Positions 7,540-15,078 are shown, numbered from the stretch's first letter. The stretch: 64,000 bases of DNA from Phocaeicola fibrisolvens (GCF_025567125.1 NZ_JAOQJI010000005.1:82833-146832), one strand, 5' to 3'. Notes: a model not told the origin generated them from the letters alone. Numbers and translations are program-made.

Positions 7540-8863
7540 TCCCTTTATTTTTTAAAGTCTTACTAAAATATTTTTTGTTTAGATATATCTTAACTTCAAG
7601 GAATGTACCTGGAAAATATTCCTGCATGTGTCTAAGGTAATTCTCTTCAGGTAATAAAGATATATCTTTTTCCTTATTTAGCGATAAGAAGTAGTTATTG
7701 TTCTCTTCATATGGTTCTACTTCATTATCACAACGTACACAAGTCTTTCCTGATATAATGTTTAAATGAGGTTTGTAGTCTGGATTTTCTTTTCCAAATG
7801 ACCCCAGTGTTATAAATGCCCTGATGAAATTCATAGTCCCGTGTCCTCGACTCTCATCCTCGTATTTTAAACGGCTTACTCCGTCTTGTAGACTATATAA
7901 TGTATATAAATCATCTTTATTTAGTTTGGATCCTACTTTCTCTTTCAATTCTGAATGCTTATTATACCATTTCTTTATATTTGTCATCATTTCTTTGTTT
8001 TTCTTTTCATTATTAATGATACCTTCTGAAATAGAAAATCCAAAATTTAATATTCCTAAGTTAAGTTCTATTATAGGTTCTCCATCAATAATATTTTTAA
8101 AAGAAACGCCGTCAACATACCATTCATTATGTGTACTATGATCTTCTGCATTATTAAAAATTTCGGATAAGAGTTTGTCTATTTTGTGAATACCACTAGC
8201 ATTTAGGATTGCGTTTGATTGCACCAGTGATTCATTTATAAATTCTCTGACTATAGTACAAACAGCTCCTTTTTTGTTCTCTTTGTATGAGGTCTTGCTT
8301 GCCAAGTTTGTTTGTAGTCCTAAATATAGGAAACCTTCTTCAGGTTTAACATCCTCTACTTCTTTCTTTCCTATATTGTCTACTAACTTTAGAGCGAATA
8401 AAGACCTGTTTACTTTATTGCATTTTGATTTTTTGTATTTAATCTCTTTATCTGTAGGATTATAAAATCTATCGTTATATCGTACTTTTGTCTCAATTAG
8501 TTCTCTTACTATAATCTTTAACAACATTGCATTTGTAATATCAATTCTTTCACATATATTAAAATCTGCAATGGTAGTTTTATCTGTTAACAGATAGGAT
8601 GACATTAGGCATTTAAAGAATGTTATACAGTCATCGCTATTCTCTTCAAAAGAGAATATTTTGGGAACAATTACTCTATCTGAAATATAGTCTTTATTTA
8701 TAAAACCTTTTTTTCGGAAAAAAGATAAAAGATTGGTTTGTACTTTTATGTTGATACGTGGAAAAACTCCGGCCAATGCTTTTTTTCTTGGTTTTTGATT
8801 CCTTTTTTTAAGTTTATATCTACGTTTGTAAACTTTTAATTCTAAAATTCTTTCTTTTTTCAT
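7508..8863 (-). CDS. GHKL-type ATP-binding protein
   Basis: The 451-residue protein carries a GHKL ATPase core in its second half. It shows an N box SEIFNNAEDHS (234-243), a degenerate G1 box LNLGILNFGFS (about 268-278) and a G2 box ESRGHGTMNF (337-346). The N-terminal 230 residues are not recognised and start with a very basic segment. There is no histidine phosphotransfer or receiver domain, so this is not an ordinary sensor kinase. Together with the STAS-like partner it resembles an ATPase/STAS switch used in conflict systems. It is AT-rich, on the minus strand and unlike the host genes, consistent with acquired cargo. Confidence 0.75.
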   Translation of the reverse strand: MKKERILELKVYKRRYKLKKRNQKPRKKALAGVFPRINIKVQTNLLSFFRKKGFINKDYISDRVIVPKIFSFEENSDDCITFFKCLMSSYLLTDKTTIADFNICERIDITNAMLLKIIVRELIETKVRYNDRFYNPTDKEIKYKKSKCNKVNRSLFALKLVDNIGKKEVEDVKPEEGFLYLGLQTNLASKTSYKENKKGAVCTIVREFINESLVQSNAILNASGIHKIDKLLSEIFNNAEDHSTHNEWYVDGVSFKNIIDGEPIIELNLGILNFGFSISEGIINNEKKNKEMMTNIKKWYNKHSELKEKVGSKLNKDDLYTLYSLQDGVSRLKYEDESRGHGTMNFIRAFITLGSFGKENPDYKPHLNIISGKTCVRCDNEVEPYEENNNYFLSLNKEKDISLLPEENYLRHMQEYFPGTFLEVKIYLNKKYFSKTLKNKGNENNKVNPSA

Positions 8864-8944
8864 TTTTATTTTGTGTTTATTGATTGTTTGAATTGTCGTG
8901 CTTAAAGTATTGATTTACAGAGTAAGTTGATAATTGTGATGTTA

Positions 8945-9023
8945 TGCTATACTTAATCTTGAGAATGCAATACTATCTATTTGAGAGTAATTATAAATGT
9001 TGACTATTATCCGATTGTTATAT
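8945..9023. repeat. Imperfect direct repeat, right copy, upstream of the GHKL gene
   Basis: This is the partner of the repeat at 6422-6508. It lies upstream of the GHKL gene and just after the second micropeptide gene. It may hold the operon promoter or be a module boundary. Confidence 0.55.
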
Positions 9024-9040
9024 CCGAGAAGATGTGTGGT

Positions 9041-9115
9041 TTATTTTCTCGGTTTTGGGGGAGGTGGAACGTTCACTGTCCCCGGAACTTCTGCATAATC
9101 TTTTCCCATACTCAT
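9041..9115 (-). CDS. 24-residue micropeptide with proline-rich tail
   Basis: The frame starts at the ATG directly after the stop of the preceding 44-residue frame and encodes MSMGKDYAEVPGTVNVPPP followed by PKPRK. The last 11-12 residues repeat the tail of that neighbour (VNVPPPPKP then K or R, then K). Two adjacent short frames sharing this tail are unlikely by chance. Function unknown. Confidence 0.55.
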   Translation of the reverse strand: MSMGKDYAEVPGTVNVPPPPKPRK

Positions 9116-9250
9116 TTATTTTTTAGGTTTTGGAGGAGGTGGTACATTCACAGCCTTTGGCATTGAATTTTGATATCTATCTCCTGGAATCTTTGTCGTT
9201 GCAATATTCACTTCTGGAGGATATGCAACTTTTTTAATTGATTTTTCCAT
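9116..9250 (-). CDS. 44-residue micropeptide with proline-rich tail
   Basis: This short frame starts 27 bp after the SLATT-like gene and ends in VNVPPPPKPKK. The upstream part (MEKSIKKVAYPPEVNIATT) also contains YPPEVNIA, a weaker version of the same pattern. It forms a run with the SLATT-like gene and the 24-residue frame. The position suggests a small partner peptide for the membrane protein; no function is known to me. Confidence 0.55.
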   Translation of the reverse strand: MEKSIKKVAYPPEVNIATTKIPGDRYQNSMPKAVNVPPPPKPKK

Positions 9251-9277
9251 CTTATTTGTGCTTATAATGTTGTTATT

Positions 9278-9778
9278 TTATTTTTCGTAATATACACGGT
9301 TAATGTATTCTTTAGCTTGTTCATCTATCTTACGTTGAAATCTTGTAGAGATATTACGTACGAGCCTGTTCATCTGTGACATCTTGTCGCATTCCGTTTC
9401 TTTTAGCTTGAAGAATTCATCCATAGCCTGTTTTTCGTCGATGATGTCATGGTCGAACCGGTACCAGATGTTTTCAAGCGAGTTCATGTATTTGTTGTAG
9501 AAGTCTGCAAGAACATCTAGCGATGACAGTTCACTTTCACCTTGTACGAAGTTTGGAAGTACAGACTTTATAATAGATACGAATCCTATCAGCATAGAAG
9601 CGAAGAACGGCACTTTGTCATTCAGTAGAGTACCTAATGCACCTGCAGAGGCTGTGATGGCAACAAAGCCATTATATGCCCTGTTGTATCCTCTTCGTTT
9701 ATCTGTATATTTTTGTATGCAGATAATGTTTGCCTTTGCCTGTTTCAATTCTTCCCAGATTCTATTTCTGCATATCAT
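9278..9778 (-). CDS. SLATT-like two-TM protein
   Basis: The 166-residue protein has the SLATT layout: a short N-terminal helix with WEELKQAKANI, two closely spaced membrane segments (about 38-56 and 58-76, GFVAITASAGALGTLL and FASMLIGFVSIIKSV), then a long helical cytoplasmic tail. SLATT proteins are predicted pore-forming effectors of bacterial conflict systems, usually beside a sensor. No SMODS nucleotidyltransferase or SLOG gene is adjacent here. Two proline-tailed micropeptide genes follow instead. It lies in minus-strand cargo near the phage repressor. Confidence 0.7.
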   Translation of the reverse strand: MICRNRIWEELKQAKANIICIQKYTDKRRGYNRAYNGFVAITASAGALGTLLNDKVPFFASMLIGFVSIIKSVLPNFVQGESELSSLDVLADFYNKYMNSLENIWYRFDHDIIDEKQAMDEFFKLKETECDKMSQMNRLVRNISTRFQRKIDEQAKEYINRVYYEK

Positions 9779-9848
9779 GTTATTCAGGTGATTCTACTTT
9801 GTCAATGATGAATGAACAATTATAAGAATAGATGCTATGTAAAGGCTA

Positions 9849-10208
9849 TTACTTTTCCGTTTCCAATGCTTTGTTCAGTTCTTCTTCAGATACTTCTTTT
9901 TTCAATAGCCAGTGGTATACGTTTTGATTTCCCATTGTGACTGCGTAAGCTTGTACAAATTCCCATCCTTGTTTTCCGAAGTAGTTCATTGCATCCACCA
10001 TAGAATTGAATTCTATATTCTTTCCGTTTTCGTCTTTCATGTATGATATGCCTTTCCAGAAAGAGGTTTCCTGTCCATAGTCAACTTGTACCTTAACTTT
10101 GTTGCTAAGAAGTTTTGAGGTTCCTACAAGTTCACAATAGATGTAGTTATTGGCATAAAGGCTGATTGATAACACAGCCACAAATAACGTTAATAAAAGT
10201 CTTTTCAT
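9849..10208 (-). CDS. Small exported protein of unknown function
   Basis: The 119-residue protein starts MKRLLLTLFVAVLSISLYAN, a clear signal peptide, and continues with a short beta-rich domain (MNYFGKQGWEFVQAY). The segment GWEFVQAY is common in small secreted Bacteroidales proteins, but I know no function for it. It sits alone between the SLATT module and the 372-residue gene, so it may be lysogenic cargo altering the host periplasm. Confidence 0.7.
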   Translation of the reverse strand: MKRLLLTLFVAVLSISLYANNYIYCELVGTSKLLSNKVKVQVDYGQETSFWKGISYMKDENGKNIEFNSMVDAMNYFGKQGWEFVQAYAVTMGNQNVYHWLLKKEVSEEELNKALETEK

Positions 10209-10277
10209 GTTTTCAATATATTTTTTGTCATAAACGGTATGTTCTTGTTTATGATTAAGTGTAAATATTTATGATAT

Positions 10278-11396
10278 TCATAGACTTTCTATAATTTCAA
10301 GTATATTTTTTGAAGATTCTTTCCGGTATCTTACTTTTACTTCGCTTTCCCAGTAGTTTCGTACTATATCGGAAAGTCCGTCTGGAACACTCAGTGTGAC
10401 ACTTGAATCTACAGAAGAAATCTTTACACTATTACCTATCGCATTTGCAGCTGTAAGCACACCTGTAATCTCTTTTGTAGATATTTTTTTCTTTTTTCCT
10501 TTCTCATCTAAAGAAGACTCCAATTCACTCATTATCGTATCTGATATGCTTTTTTTGTCTCTTTGTATAGGAACAGGATTAATATGTCCATTATTGAAGG
10601 TTGTAATACCGAACATTGATACTTCTTTTCCGTCAGGAGCAAGTTCTTTCGTCAATCCAATAAAATTGCTTCTGTAAGATTCGTCAGGTATATTCATTTT
10701 CAATGCTTCCATATCATTGTTATTGATATGTTGTATATTTGTTGTAATATCTTCGATTACATTCTCAAGGCTGCTAAATCCGGGAATGGTTGAATCGAAA
10801 TCCTTTGTAAACCGAACAGTAAATGCAAGGCTTCCAGCCCTTGGGACAGATATATAAGCTTCGCAATAGTTCTTAAGTTCTTTTGAAACTTTTCCTTTTT
10901 TTCTGAATGGCTTTCCTGATTTCCGTTCTATGGTTCTTTCCGTGAGTTTTACAAAGTTGATGATTCTTCCGATAACGTCTTCACTTCTTGCCATTCCGTA
11001 GTTCACTCCCTTCCCGTTAATCACAAGCTGTATATCACCTTCCTGAAAATCTACTCCTTTTATCTCCATGTGACGTTTGAAGTTTACCATTTCAAGGAGA
11101 TCTCTCATTTCTTCGGCAATTTCGTGTGGAGGTTCACCAAGAAGACCGTATGAAATCATTCTTTCGGCTTCTCTATAGTTTTTTGCATTGTATGCAAGAC
11201 TCGCAGCGCTTCTGATAAGGATAGAGGTGGTAGGTTCGCCTAAATTATTTTCACGAGCGAACATCGCAGCTTCTTTTTCTTTTTCGAAGGCTTCAGCATA
11301 AAGCCTAATAGCTCCTTCTGCGTCTTTCATTGCTTTGAGCATATCGGCGTGGTCAGCAATTTCCATTGCTATGTTGTGGTGTTCCCTTATGTTCAT
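10278..11396 (-). CDS. Uncharacterised 372-residue protein of a two-gene cassette
   Basis: The N-terminal 100 residues are helical-repeat-like (AIRLYAEAFEKEKEA, ASLAYNAKNYREAERMI), suggesting TPR-type units. The rest is mixed alpha/beta and contains VPRAGSLAFTVRF and KEITGVLTAANA, which I do not recognise. The gene begins 3 bp after its upstream neighbour, so the two form one transcription unit. Paired unknown genes in prophage cargo next to a repressor are often defence or toxin-antitoxin units; here that is inference only. Confidence 0.7.
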   Translation of the reverse strand: MNIREHHNIAMEIADHADMLKAMKDAEGAIRLYAEAFEKEKEAAMFARENNLGEPTTSILIRSAASLAYNAKNYREAERMISYGLLGEPPHEIAEEMRDLLEMVNFKRHMEIKGVDFQEGDIQLVINGKGVNYGMARSEDVIGRIINFVKLTERTIERKSGKPFRKKGKVSKELKNYCEAYISVPRAGSLAFTVRFTKDFDSTIPGFSSLENVIEDITTNIQHINNNDMEALKMNIPDESYRSNFIGLTKELAPDGKEVSMFGITTFNNGHINPVPIQRDKKSISDTIMSELESSLDEKGKKKKISTKEITGVLTAANAIGNSVKISSVDSSVTLSVPDGLSDIVRNYWESEVKVRYRKESSKNILEIIESL

Positions 11397-11399
11397 AAG

Positions 11400-11933
11400 T
11401 CATCGCTTTTTTGCAAATTTAGCAAATGGAGAGCTAAATTCAACAATTGATATATATGCAGGTAACTGCGTAGAGTCTGATTGGTTCGTTTGTTTAATCT
11501 TTTTTTTGAATCTTGTTTCAAGAGGCTTTTCTCCTCCTGTAAATATTCCGGAGACCTCCAGTCTGGCCGACTTTTTAAATGGTATGTCATCATCATGGCC
11601 TAGCCAGTAGTCGACCCCTGTTCCTTTCCTAGAACGTTCTATGATTGTATAGTCTGTTTCATGTATGGCCAACATTGCAGAGATACATACGGCACCGTGT
11701 TCTGTGGTGTATTCCTGATCTTTATATGTCCTATCAATCTGGTCATCAAAATAATCTTCCCAGAGGATTTCATATTCTTTTTCGTTATCGCCTTTCAAAG
11801 GCATTATGACATTTTGAGGATGTCCTGACCTATGAAGGCAAACCATACATGCTTCATATAATTGACCGGCAGCAATTTTTGTTATACCAGGTAGACCTTC
11901 TTTTATTTTTCTAATATCTAATTCTTCTGGCAT
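11400..11933 (-). CDS. Uncharacterised 177-residue protein with GTGVDYWLG motif
   Basis: The central part reads ERSRKGTGVDYWLGHDDD and then SARLEVSGIF. The spacing of an Asp followed by an E-x-S strand is reminiscent of PD-(D/E)XK-like cores, but no Lys is in the usual place, so I do not call it a nuclease. The N-terminal region includes ACMVCLHRSGHP and TEHGAVCISAMLAI. It is the first gene of a two-gene cassette with the 372-residue protein. The 230 bp upstream are very AT-rich and probably hold its promoter. Confidence 0.65.
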   Translation of the reverse strand: MPEELDIRKIKEGLPGITKIAAGQLYEACMVCLHRSGHPQNVIMPLKGDNEKEYEILWEDYFDDQIDRTYKDQEYTTEHGAVCISAMLAIHETDYTIIERSRKGTGVDYWLGHDDDIPFKKSARLEVSGIFTGGEKPLETRFKKKIKQTNQSDSTQLPAYISIVEFSSPFAKFAKKR

Positions 11934-12072
11934 TATATAGTAGTTTTTACTTGTTTAATATAATAAATCACACACACATACACACAAATGTAGTTAAATT
12001 TTTTTATGTTTGATTTTGATTTAACTGAGAATTACATTGTTGGCCGTATTTTTTTACATGGTCAACGATTTT

Positions 12073-12163
12073 TTACCCTATCTTACGTTGGTTATTTGCT
12101 ATTATTAGTTCCGCTTCCAGTTCCTTGATTCTTCTCTGCAGGTTGTTGATTGTGTCCTGCCAT
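12073..12163 (-). pseudogene. Remnant of a repressor gene 3' end
   Basis: The DNA at 12114-12161 matches the coding DNA for the repressor's C-terminal coiled coil (13510-13557) at about 44 of 48 positions. In the same frame it reads QDTINNLQRRIKELE, almost identical to QDTINNLQRKIKELE in the repressor, and ends at a stop at 12073-12075. No HTH part remains. A different frame of the same DNA gives a 23-residue ORF (MAGHNQQ...), which I consider a by-product. Together with the intact repressor it brackets the two genes at 12166-13447. Confidence 0.6.
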
Positions 12164-12165
12164 TT

Positions 12166-12612
12166 TTATTTATTTGGCTCAGTAACTTTGATTGAGGCTT
12201 GAACCATAAGGTTATTTATAACTTTAGTCATATTAGGACTTGGAATGATTTCTTCCAATTTACTCTTTAAATCATCTTCACTATCGACTTCATATTCTTC
12301 GCCATTTATGTAGTCATTCAGTATCAATGGGTAGAACTCTAGTGCAGAGAACACAATCTTCATGATTTGTAATCTATAATTCAACTTAGGAACTGTAGCA
12401 TTAAACGTACACTCCCATATATTGGGATTTTTGGTTATCGGAGAGACTTGACTTATTATATAGATTGACACTGTAGAAAGTGTCTTTGTTGTAATTTCAC
12501 CGACAACAAGTCCATTAGTTGCCTCAGTCAGGTTTTGTGCTTGAGCTTCCATAATTGTATTTGGTGCTACTGCTGTTGGGGCAGATACTTTCCATAAATT
12601 CTTCATTTCCAT
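12166..12612 (-). CDS. Uncharacterised partner of the EEP nuclease
   Basis: The 148-residue protein has no family I recognise. It contains a run of alternating hydrophobic residues (TKTLSTVSIYIISQVSPI) and an acidic segment (DYINGEEYEVDSEDDLK), suggesting a small mixed alpha/beta fold without membrane helices. It starts 4 bp after the EEP nuclease gene's stop, so it is co-transcribed with it. It could be an inhibitor or accessory of that enzyme, judged from context alone. Confidence 0.65.
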   Translation of the reverse strand: MEMKNLWKVSAPTAVAPNTIMEAQAQNLTEATNGLVVGEITTKTLSTVSIYIISQVSPITKNPNIWECTFNATVPKLNYRLQIMKIVFSALEFYPLILNDYINGEEYEVDSEDDLKSKLEEIIPSPNMTKVINNLMVQASIKVTEPNK

Positions 12613-12616
12613 AATC

Positions 12617-13447
12617 TCATATTTTTAAGTTAAACTTTATTGGTAAATGGTCTGAATATTGCTTGTCGATTACAAAATTAGATGTTACAAGCTGTTTCTG
12701 ATTAATACGTGTTATAATATCCAGCAGAGAATCGTCAAAAAAGTCTATCAGTTCCGGCCTTATCAGTACCTGGTCGTATATATGCCAGTAGAAATTGATT
12801 GATTTAGATGAATTGTAATACATCGTTCCAGACACCTTTCCTTTTCCTGTATCTCCAAGGAATCCCCACATCGGATTGTATAGGAATTCATATTCGTTAC
12901 CTCTTACGGTAGCTTTTCCGTTATTGTTGATGACAGATTTATCCATCACAGAATGCAATCCCCTTGCTTTTATCATTCCCTTGTCAAAGGGATTCATGTT
13001 AAAATCACCGCAGATGATAGTTCTTTGATGTCCTACTTGCTGTTCCACTTCCTCGATGAATTCAGCCACTTCCGTAGAATATTCAGAGAGTTCATCATCC
13101 GTCATATTTATTTTGCTTGGCAAGTGGCAAGTTATCAGCGTGATATTCTTATTAAGTAAAGTACTGAAAAGTTGTTTTGCGCTTAATCTGTTCCTGTCAT
13201 TAGAATTACTGATGAAAGATATGTCAAAACGGGTAAAGATTTTAACCTTGTCAGTCGGTGAATTTGAAGGTACGTATTGATATTTATACAAAGAAGGTTC
13301 TTCGTTGATTGCTTTCAACAACTCTTCTTCCATGCATTCAGGATATTCTGCAAGCATAAGAATGTCTACATCTTCCGTTATTGCGAGTTCTTTTATTGTT
13401 GGGAAGATGTCCTTATTTTTATGTATGTTCCAGAATATGAAATTCAT
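12617..13447 (-). CDS. Endonuclease/exonuclease/phosphatase (EEP) family protein
   Basis: The 276-residue protein has the EEP fold signatures in order: WNIHKN at the N-terminus, the metal-binding Glu in MLAEYPE (about 34), THOSE catalytic loops at ITCHLPSK (about 112-120), CGDFNMNPFD (about 145-154) and the C-terminal SDHLPI motif. Family members cut DNA, RNA or phosphoester substrates using Mg. No signal peptide is present, so it acts in the cytoplasm. It lies directly beside the phage repressor and in one unit with a small partner gene, the usual site of prophage-borne exclusion genes. Confidence 0.8.
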   Translation of the reverse strand: MNFIFWNIHKNKDIFPTIKELAITEDVDILMLAEYPECMEEELLKAINEEPSLYKYQYVPSNSPTDKVKIFTRFDISFISNSNDRNRLSAKQLFSTLLNKNITLITCHLPSKINMTDDELSEYSTEVAEFIEEVEQQVGHQRTIICGDFNMNPFDKGMIKARGLHSVMDKSVINNNGKATVRGNEYEFLYNPMWGFLGDTGKGKVSGTMYYNSSKSINFYWHIYDQVLIRPELIDFFDDSLLDIITRINQKQLVTSNFVIDKQYSDHLPIKFNLKI

Positions 13448-13448
13448 T

Positions 13449-13835
13449 TTATCCGATTAATTTGTTATTCTTGAATATTGTCAGTTCTACTTCAAGGCGT
13501 TTGTTTATTGTTTCCAGTTCCTTGATTTTTCTTTGAAGGTTGTTGATTGTGTCCTGCTGGAAGGCTATTGTGTCAATCAGCTTGCTTAATCTGTCGTTTT
13601 CGTTTGAAGATGTTGGCTGTTCTGATGTCAGCAGCATTTCTCCATTACCGCGAAGAAGCCATTCTGCTGAAATGTTCTCAAATGTGATAAGTATGCTATT
13701 GATTGTTTGTAGACTTATCTCTCTGACACCGTTAATCTGATTACTGAATGTATTCTGCTTAATTCCGCATTTAATAGCAAAAGCCCTGTCAGATAGTCCG
13801 TAGTGGTTAATTATTTTTTTTATCCGTTCAATCAT
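13449..13835 (-). CDS. XRE-family phage repressor
   Basis: The 128-residue protein has an N-terminal helix-turn-helix (about 8-62; LSDRAFAIKCGIKQNTFSNQI) followed by a conserved EWLLRGNGEML segment and a C-terminal coiled coil (FQQDTINNLQRKIKELE). This form is common for repressors of Bacteroidales prophages; the coiled coil should mediate oligomerisation. It is transcribed away from the early genes, and the 137 bp between them hold two related palindromes and the rightward promoter. It should maintain lysogeny. It lacks an S24 self-cleavage domain, so induction must work otherwise. Confidence 0.85.
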   Translation of the reverse strand: MIERIKKIINHYGLSDRAFAIKCGIKQNTFSNQINGVREISLQTINSILITFENISAEWLLRGNGEMLLTSEQPTSSNENDRLSKLIDTIAFQQDTINNLQRKIKELETINKRLEVELTIFKNNKLIG

Positions 13836-13856
13836 ATTCTACATAAATGTTAAATA

Positions 13857-13870
13857 ATCCTATATGAGAT
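13857..13870. promoter_or_regulatory. Operator-like half-palindrome O1
   Basis: ATCCTATATGAGAT matches the perfect palindrome at 13899-13912 in 11 of 14 positions, including the whole TGAGAT half. It lies about 22 bp upstream of the repressor start, where it could autoregulate that gene. Confidence 0.5.
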
Positions 13871-13888
13871 AATAATTATACCTCTATG

Positions 13889-13920
13889 TTTGCAAATTAT
13901 CTCAAATGAGATTACCTTTG
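13889..13920 (+). promoter_or_regulatory. Rightward early promoter with embedded operator
   Basis: TTTG at 13889-13892 and TACCTTTG at 13913-13920 are separated by 20 bp, an exact Bacteroides -33/-7 promoter. The perfect palindrome ATCTCAAATGAGAT (13899-13912) fills the spacer, so a bound repressor would block the promoter. It would drive the small genes from 13973 onward. Confidence 0.8.
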
Positions 13921-13972
13921 CAATACAAACATACACACATACAAAAATAGAAATTAAAACGAATAATTGAAA

Positions 13973-14227
13973 ATGAAAACTGATGAATTTTTCTACGAAA
14001 ATGAAGCTGAAAGTCTTAAAGCTGACATCGAAAAAGCTAAGTCTATGACAGAAGAAGAGATGCAATCTTACTTCAATACAGACGATAGCAAGGAAGAATT
14101 TATCAGCATGCTTGAAGATGAACTCAAAGTTGCTGAAAGCCACATTGTTGAAAATGATGATGATTTCGGCATCGTTGACCCCGGCTTTGCAAATGAAGCC
14201 GATTACTTGAGATACAAATTTGCGTAA
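13973..14227 (+). CDS. Small acidic early protein
   Basis: I use the ATG at 13973 rather than the in-frame TTG six bases upstream. The 84 residues are strongly acidic (ENDDDFGIVDP, NTDDSKEEFISMLEDEL) and mostly helical, with no helix-turn-helix. It is the first gene from the rightward promoter, the place of a Cro or anti-repressor. The acidic character could fit a DNA mimic, but nothing in the sequence proves it. Confidence 0.7.
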   Translation: MKTDEFFYENEAESLKADIEKAKSMTEEEMQSYFNTDDSKEEFISMLEDELKVAESHIVENDDDFGIVDPGFANEADYLRYKFA

Positions 14228-14256
14228 TAAAAACCTCACTAAAAGTCAAAACCATT

Positions 14257-14502
14257 ATGGAAATTAAACCAACCAAGTATCAGCCAGGACAGAAAGTCTG
14301 GACACTTATAGGAATGAAGGCTGAAGAGAAAACAATCAAGGGTATCAGCATCAGTGTTGACTCCGATGGAGTACAGAAGAACTACTATCACATGTTGGTT
14401 CCAAAAGAAAAGGAATGCTCCAGTGAAGCATTTGCATCCTATTCCGAGAAAGAACTATTTAGTTCAAAGGAAGAGATGAGAATGAGTGTTTTCGGTGATT
14501 GA
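14257..14502 (+). CDS. Small early protein of unknown function
   Basis: The 81-residue protein (MEIKPTKYQPGQKVWTLIG) looks like a small beta-barrel of SH3 type: PGQKVWTL, KTIKGISISVD and KNYYHMLVP could form strands, and the C-terminus is an acidic helix. The ATG is preceded by the leader ACTAAAAGTCAAAACC (14238-14253) that recurs before several other genes of this phage. Function unknown. Confidence 0.7.
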   Translation: MEIKPTKYQPGQKVWTLIGMKAEEKTIKGISISVDSDGVQKNYYHMLVPKEKECSSEAFASYSEKELFSSKEEMRMSVFGD

Positions 14503-14511
14503 CAAATCACA

Positions 14512-14541
14512 TCCCGGTGTGGCCTGACCGCCACACCGGGA
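14512..14541. other. Strong hairpin after the second early gene
   Basis: An 11-bp perfect stem (TCCCGGTGTGG and CCACACCGGGA) encloses an 8-nt loop. No T run follows on the plus strand, so it is not a standard intrinsic terminator. It could be an RNA processing or stability element. Confidence 0.6.
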
Positions 14542-14680
14542 ACAATAGAGAAGAGTTCCTTGACATCTTTTGGCTGACGGACATACTGGTATGGTATAGT
14601 AATTCACCGTGGATAACGGGCGGTCCGACAGAGTGTAGAATTGTAGCAATTCGGTCTGCGTATGCAGGCTTTATGATATA
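14542..14680 (+). other. Unassigned interval before tRNA-like RNA A
   Basis: No convincing gene lies here. A TTG-initiated frame (14499-14681, 60 codons) spans it, overlapping the preceding stop, but starts inside the hairpin and has no recognisable family. The interval carries a short perfect hairpin GAATTG-TAG-CAATTC (14638-14652) and CTGC/GCAG (14656-14667). It may be part of the leader of the tRNA-like RNA. Confidence 0.35.
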
Positions 14681-14779
14681 GCTGGAGTAGCTTAACGGTA
14701 GAGCACAACATGGGTTATAAAAAATAGAGATGCAATAATGAATATCGTTGATGAAAGGGTTCGACTCCCTTCTCCAGCC
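14681..14779 (+). tRNA. tRNA-like RNA A with a 37-nt anticodon loop
   Basis: The acceptor stem GCTGGAG (14681-14687) pairs perfectly with CTCCAGC (14772-14778). T8 and A9 are present, the D arm is GCTT-AACGGTA-GAGC with the conserved GG, and the T arm AAGGG-TTCGACT-CCCTT has the TTCRA signature. The anticodon stem is CAAC (14706-14709) with GTTG (14747-14750), but the loop between them is 37 nt instead of about 7. No anticodon can be read. No CCA is encoded. It would not decode unless the loop is spliced. Confidence 0.7.
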
Positions 14780-14799
14780 CTAATTCAAATTAGTTTGTT

Positions 14800-15078
14800 A
14801 TGGTTATAGATAATTCGATAGAAACTGCCGAGTCATTGAAAAATCTATTTGCAATGCTTTATTTTGTGGCAGCATGGGCATTCGGCATGGTTTCTCCATG
14901 CCTTGTTTATGAAATATGGAAATCGTGTAAGGAAGAGCGACCTTTTGATTTTAACGGAGCCAATTATTGGTGTCCTATTGCGATTGTGATGTTGGTCATT
15001 TGTTCTGTATTATGTATGATTTCTTTTTTCTTTATGATTGCTGAGCATCTTTTGAGATTCGTTAATTGCTTGGATTAA
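14800..15078 (+). CDS. Small two-TM membrane protein
   Basis: The 92-residue protein has two membrane helices, about 18-38 (FAMLYFVAAWAFGMVSPCLV) and 56-84, joined by a charged loop KSCKEERPFDFNG. No family is recognised. It lies between tRNA-like RNAs A and B, and its last 69 bp overlap convergently with a gene on the opposite strand. Confidence 0.65.
   Translation: MVIDNSIETAESLKNLFAMLYFVAAWAFGMVSPCLVYEIWKSCKEERPFDFNGANYWCPIAIVMLVICSVLCMISFFFMIAEHLLRFVNCLD

Noticed and set aside
13850..14239. 129-codon minus-strand frame across the immunity region
   Set aside because: It runs antisense through the early promoter and the first early gene, with low-complexity hydrophobic sequence; the palindromes and promoter explain the DNA better.
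14512..14541. Hairpin as an intrinsic terminator
   Set aside because: The 11-bp stem is strong but no T run follows on either side.
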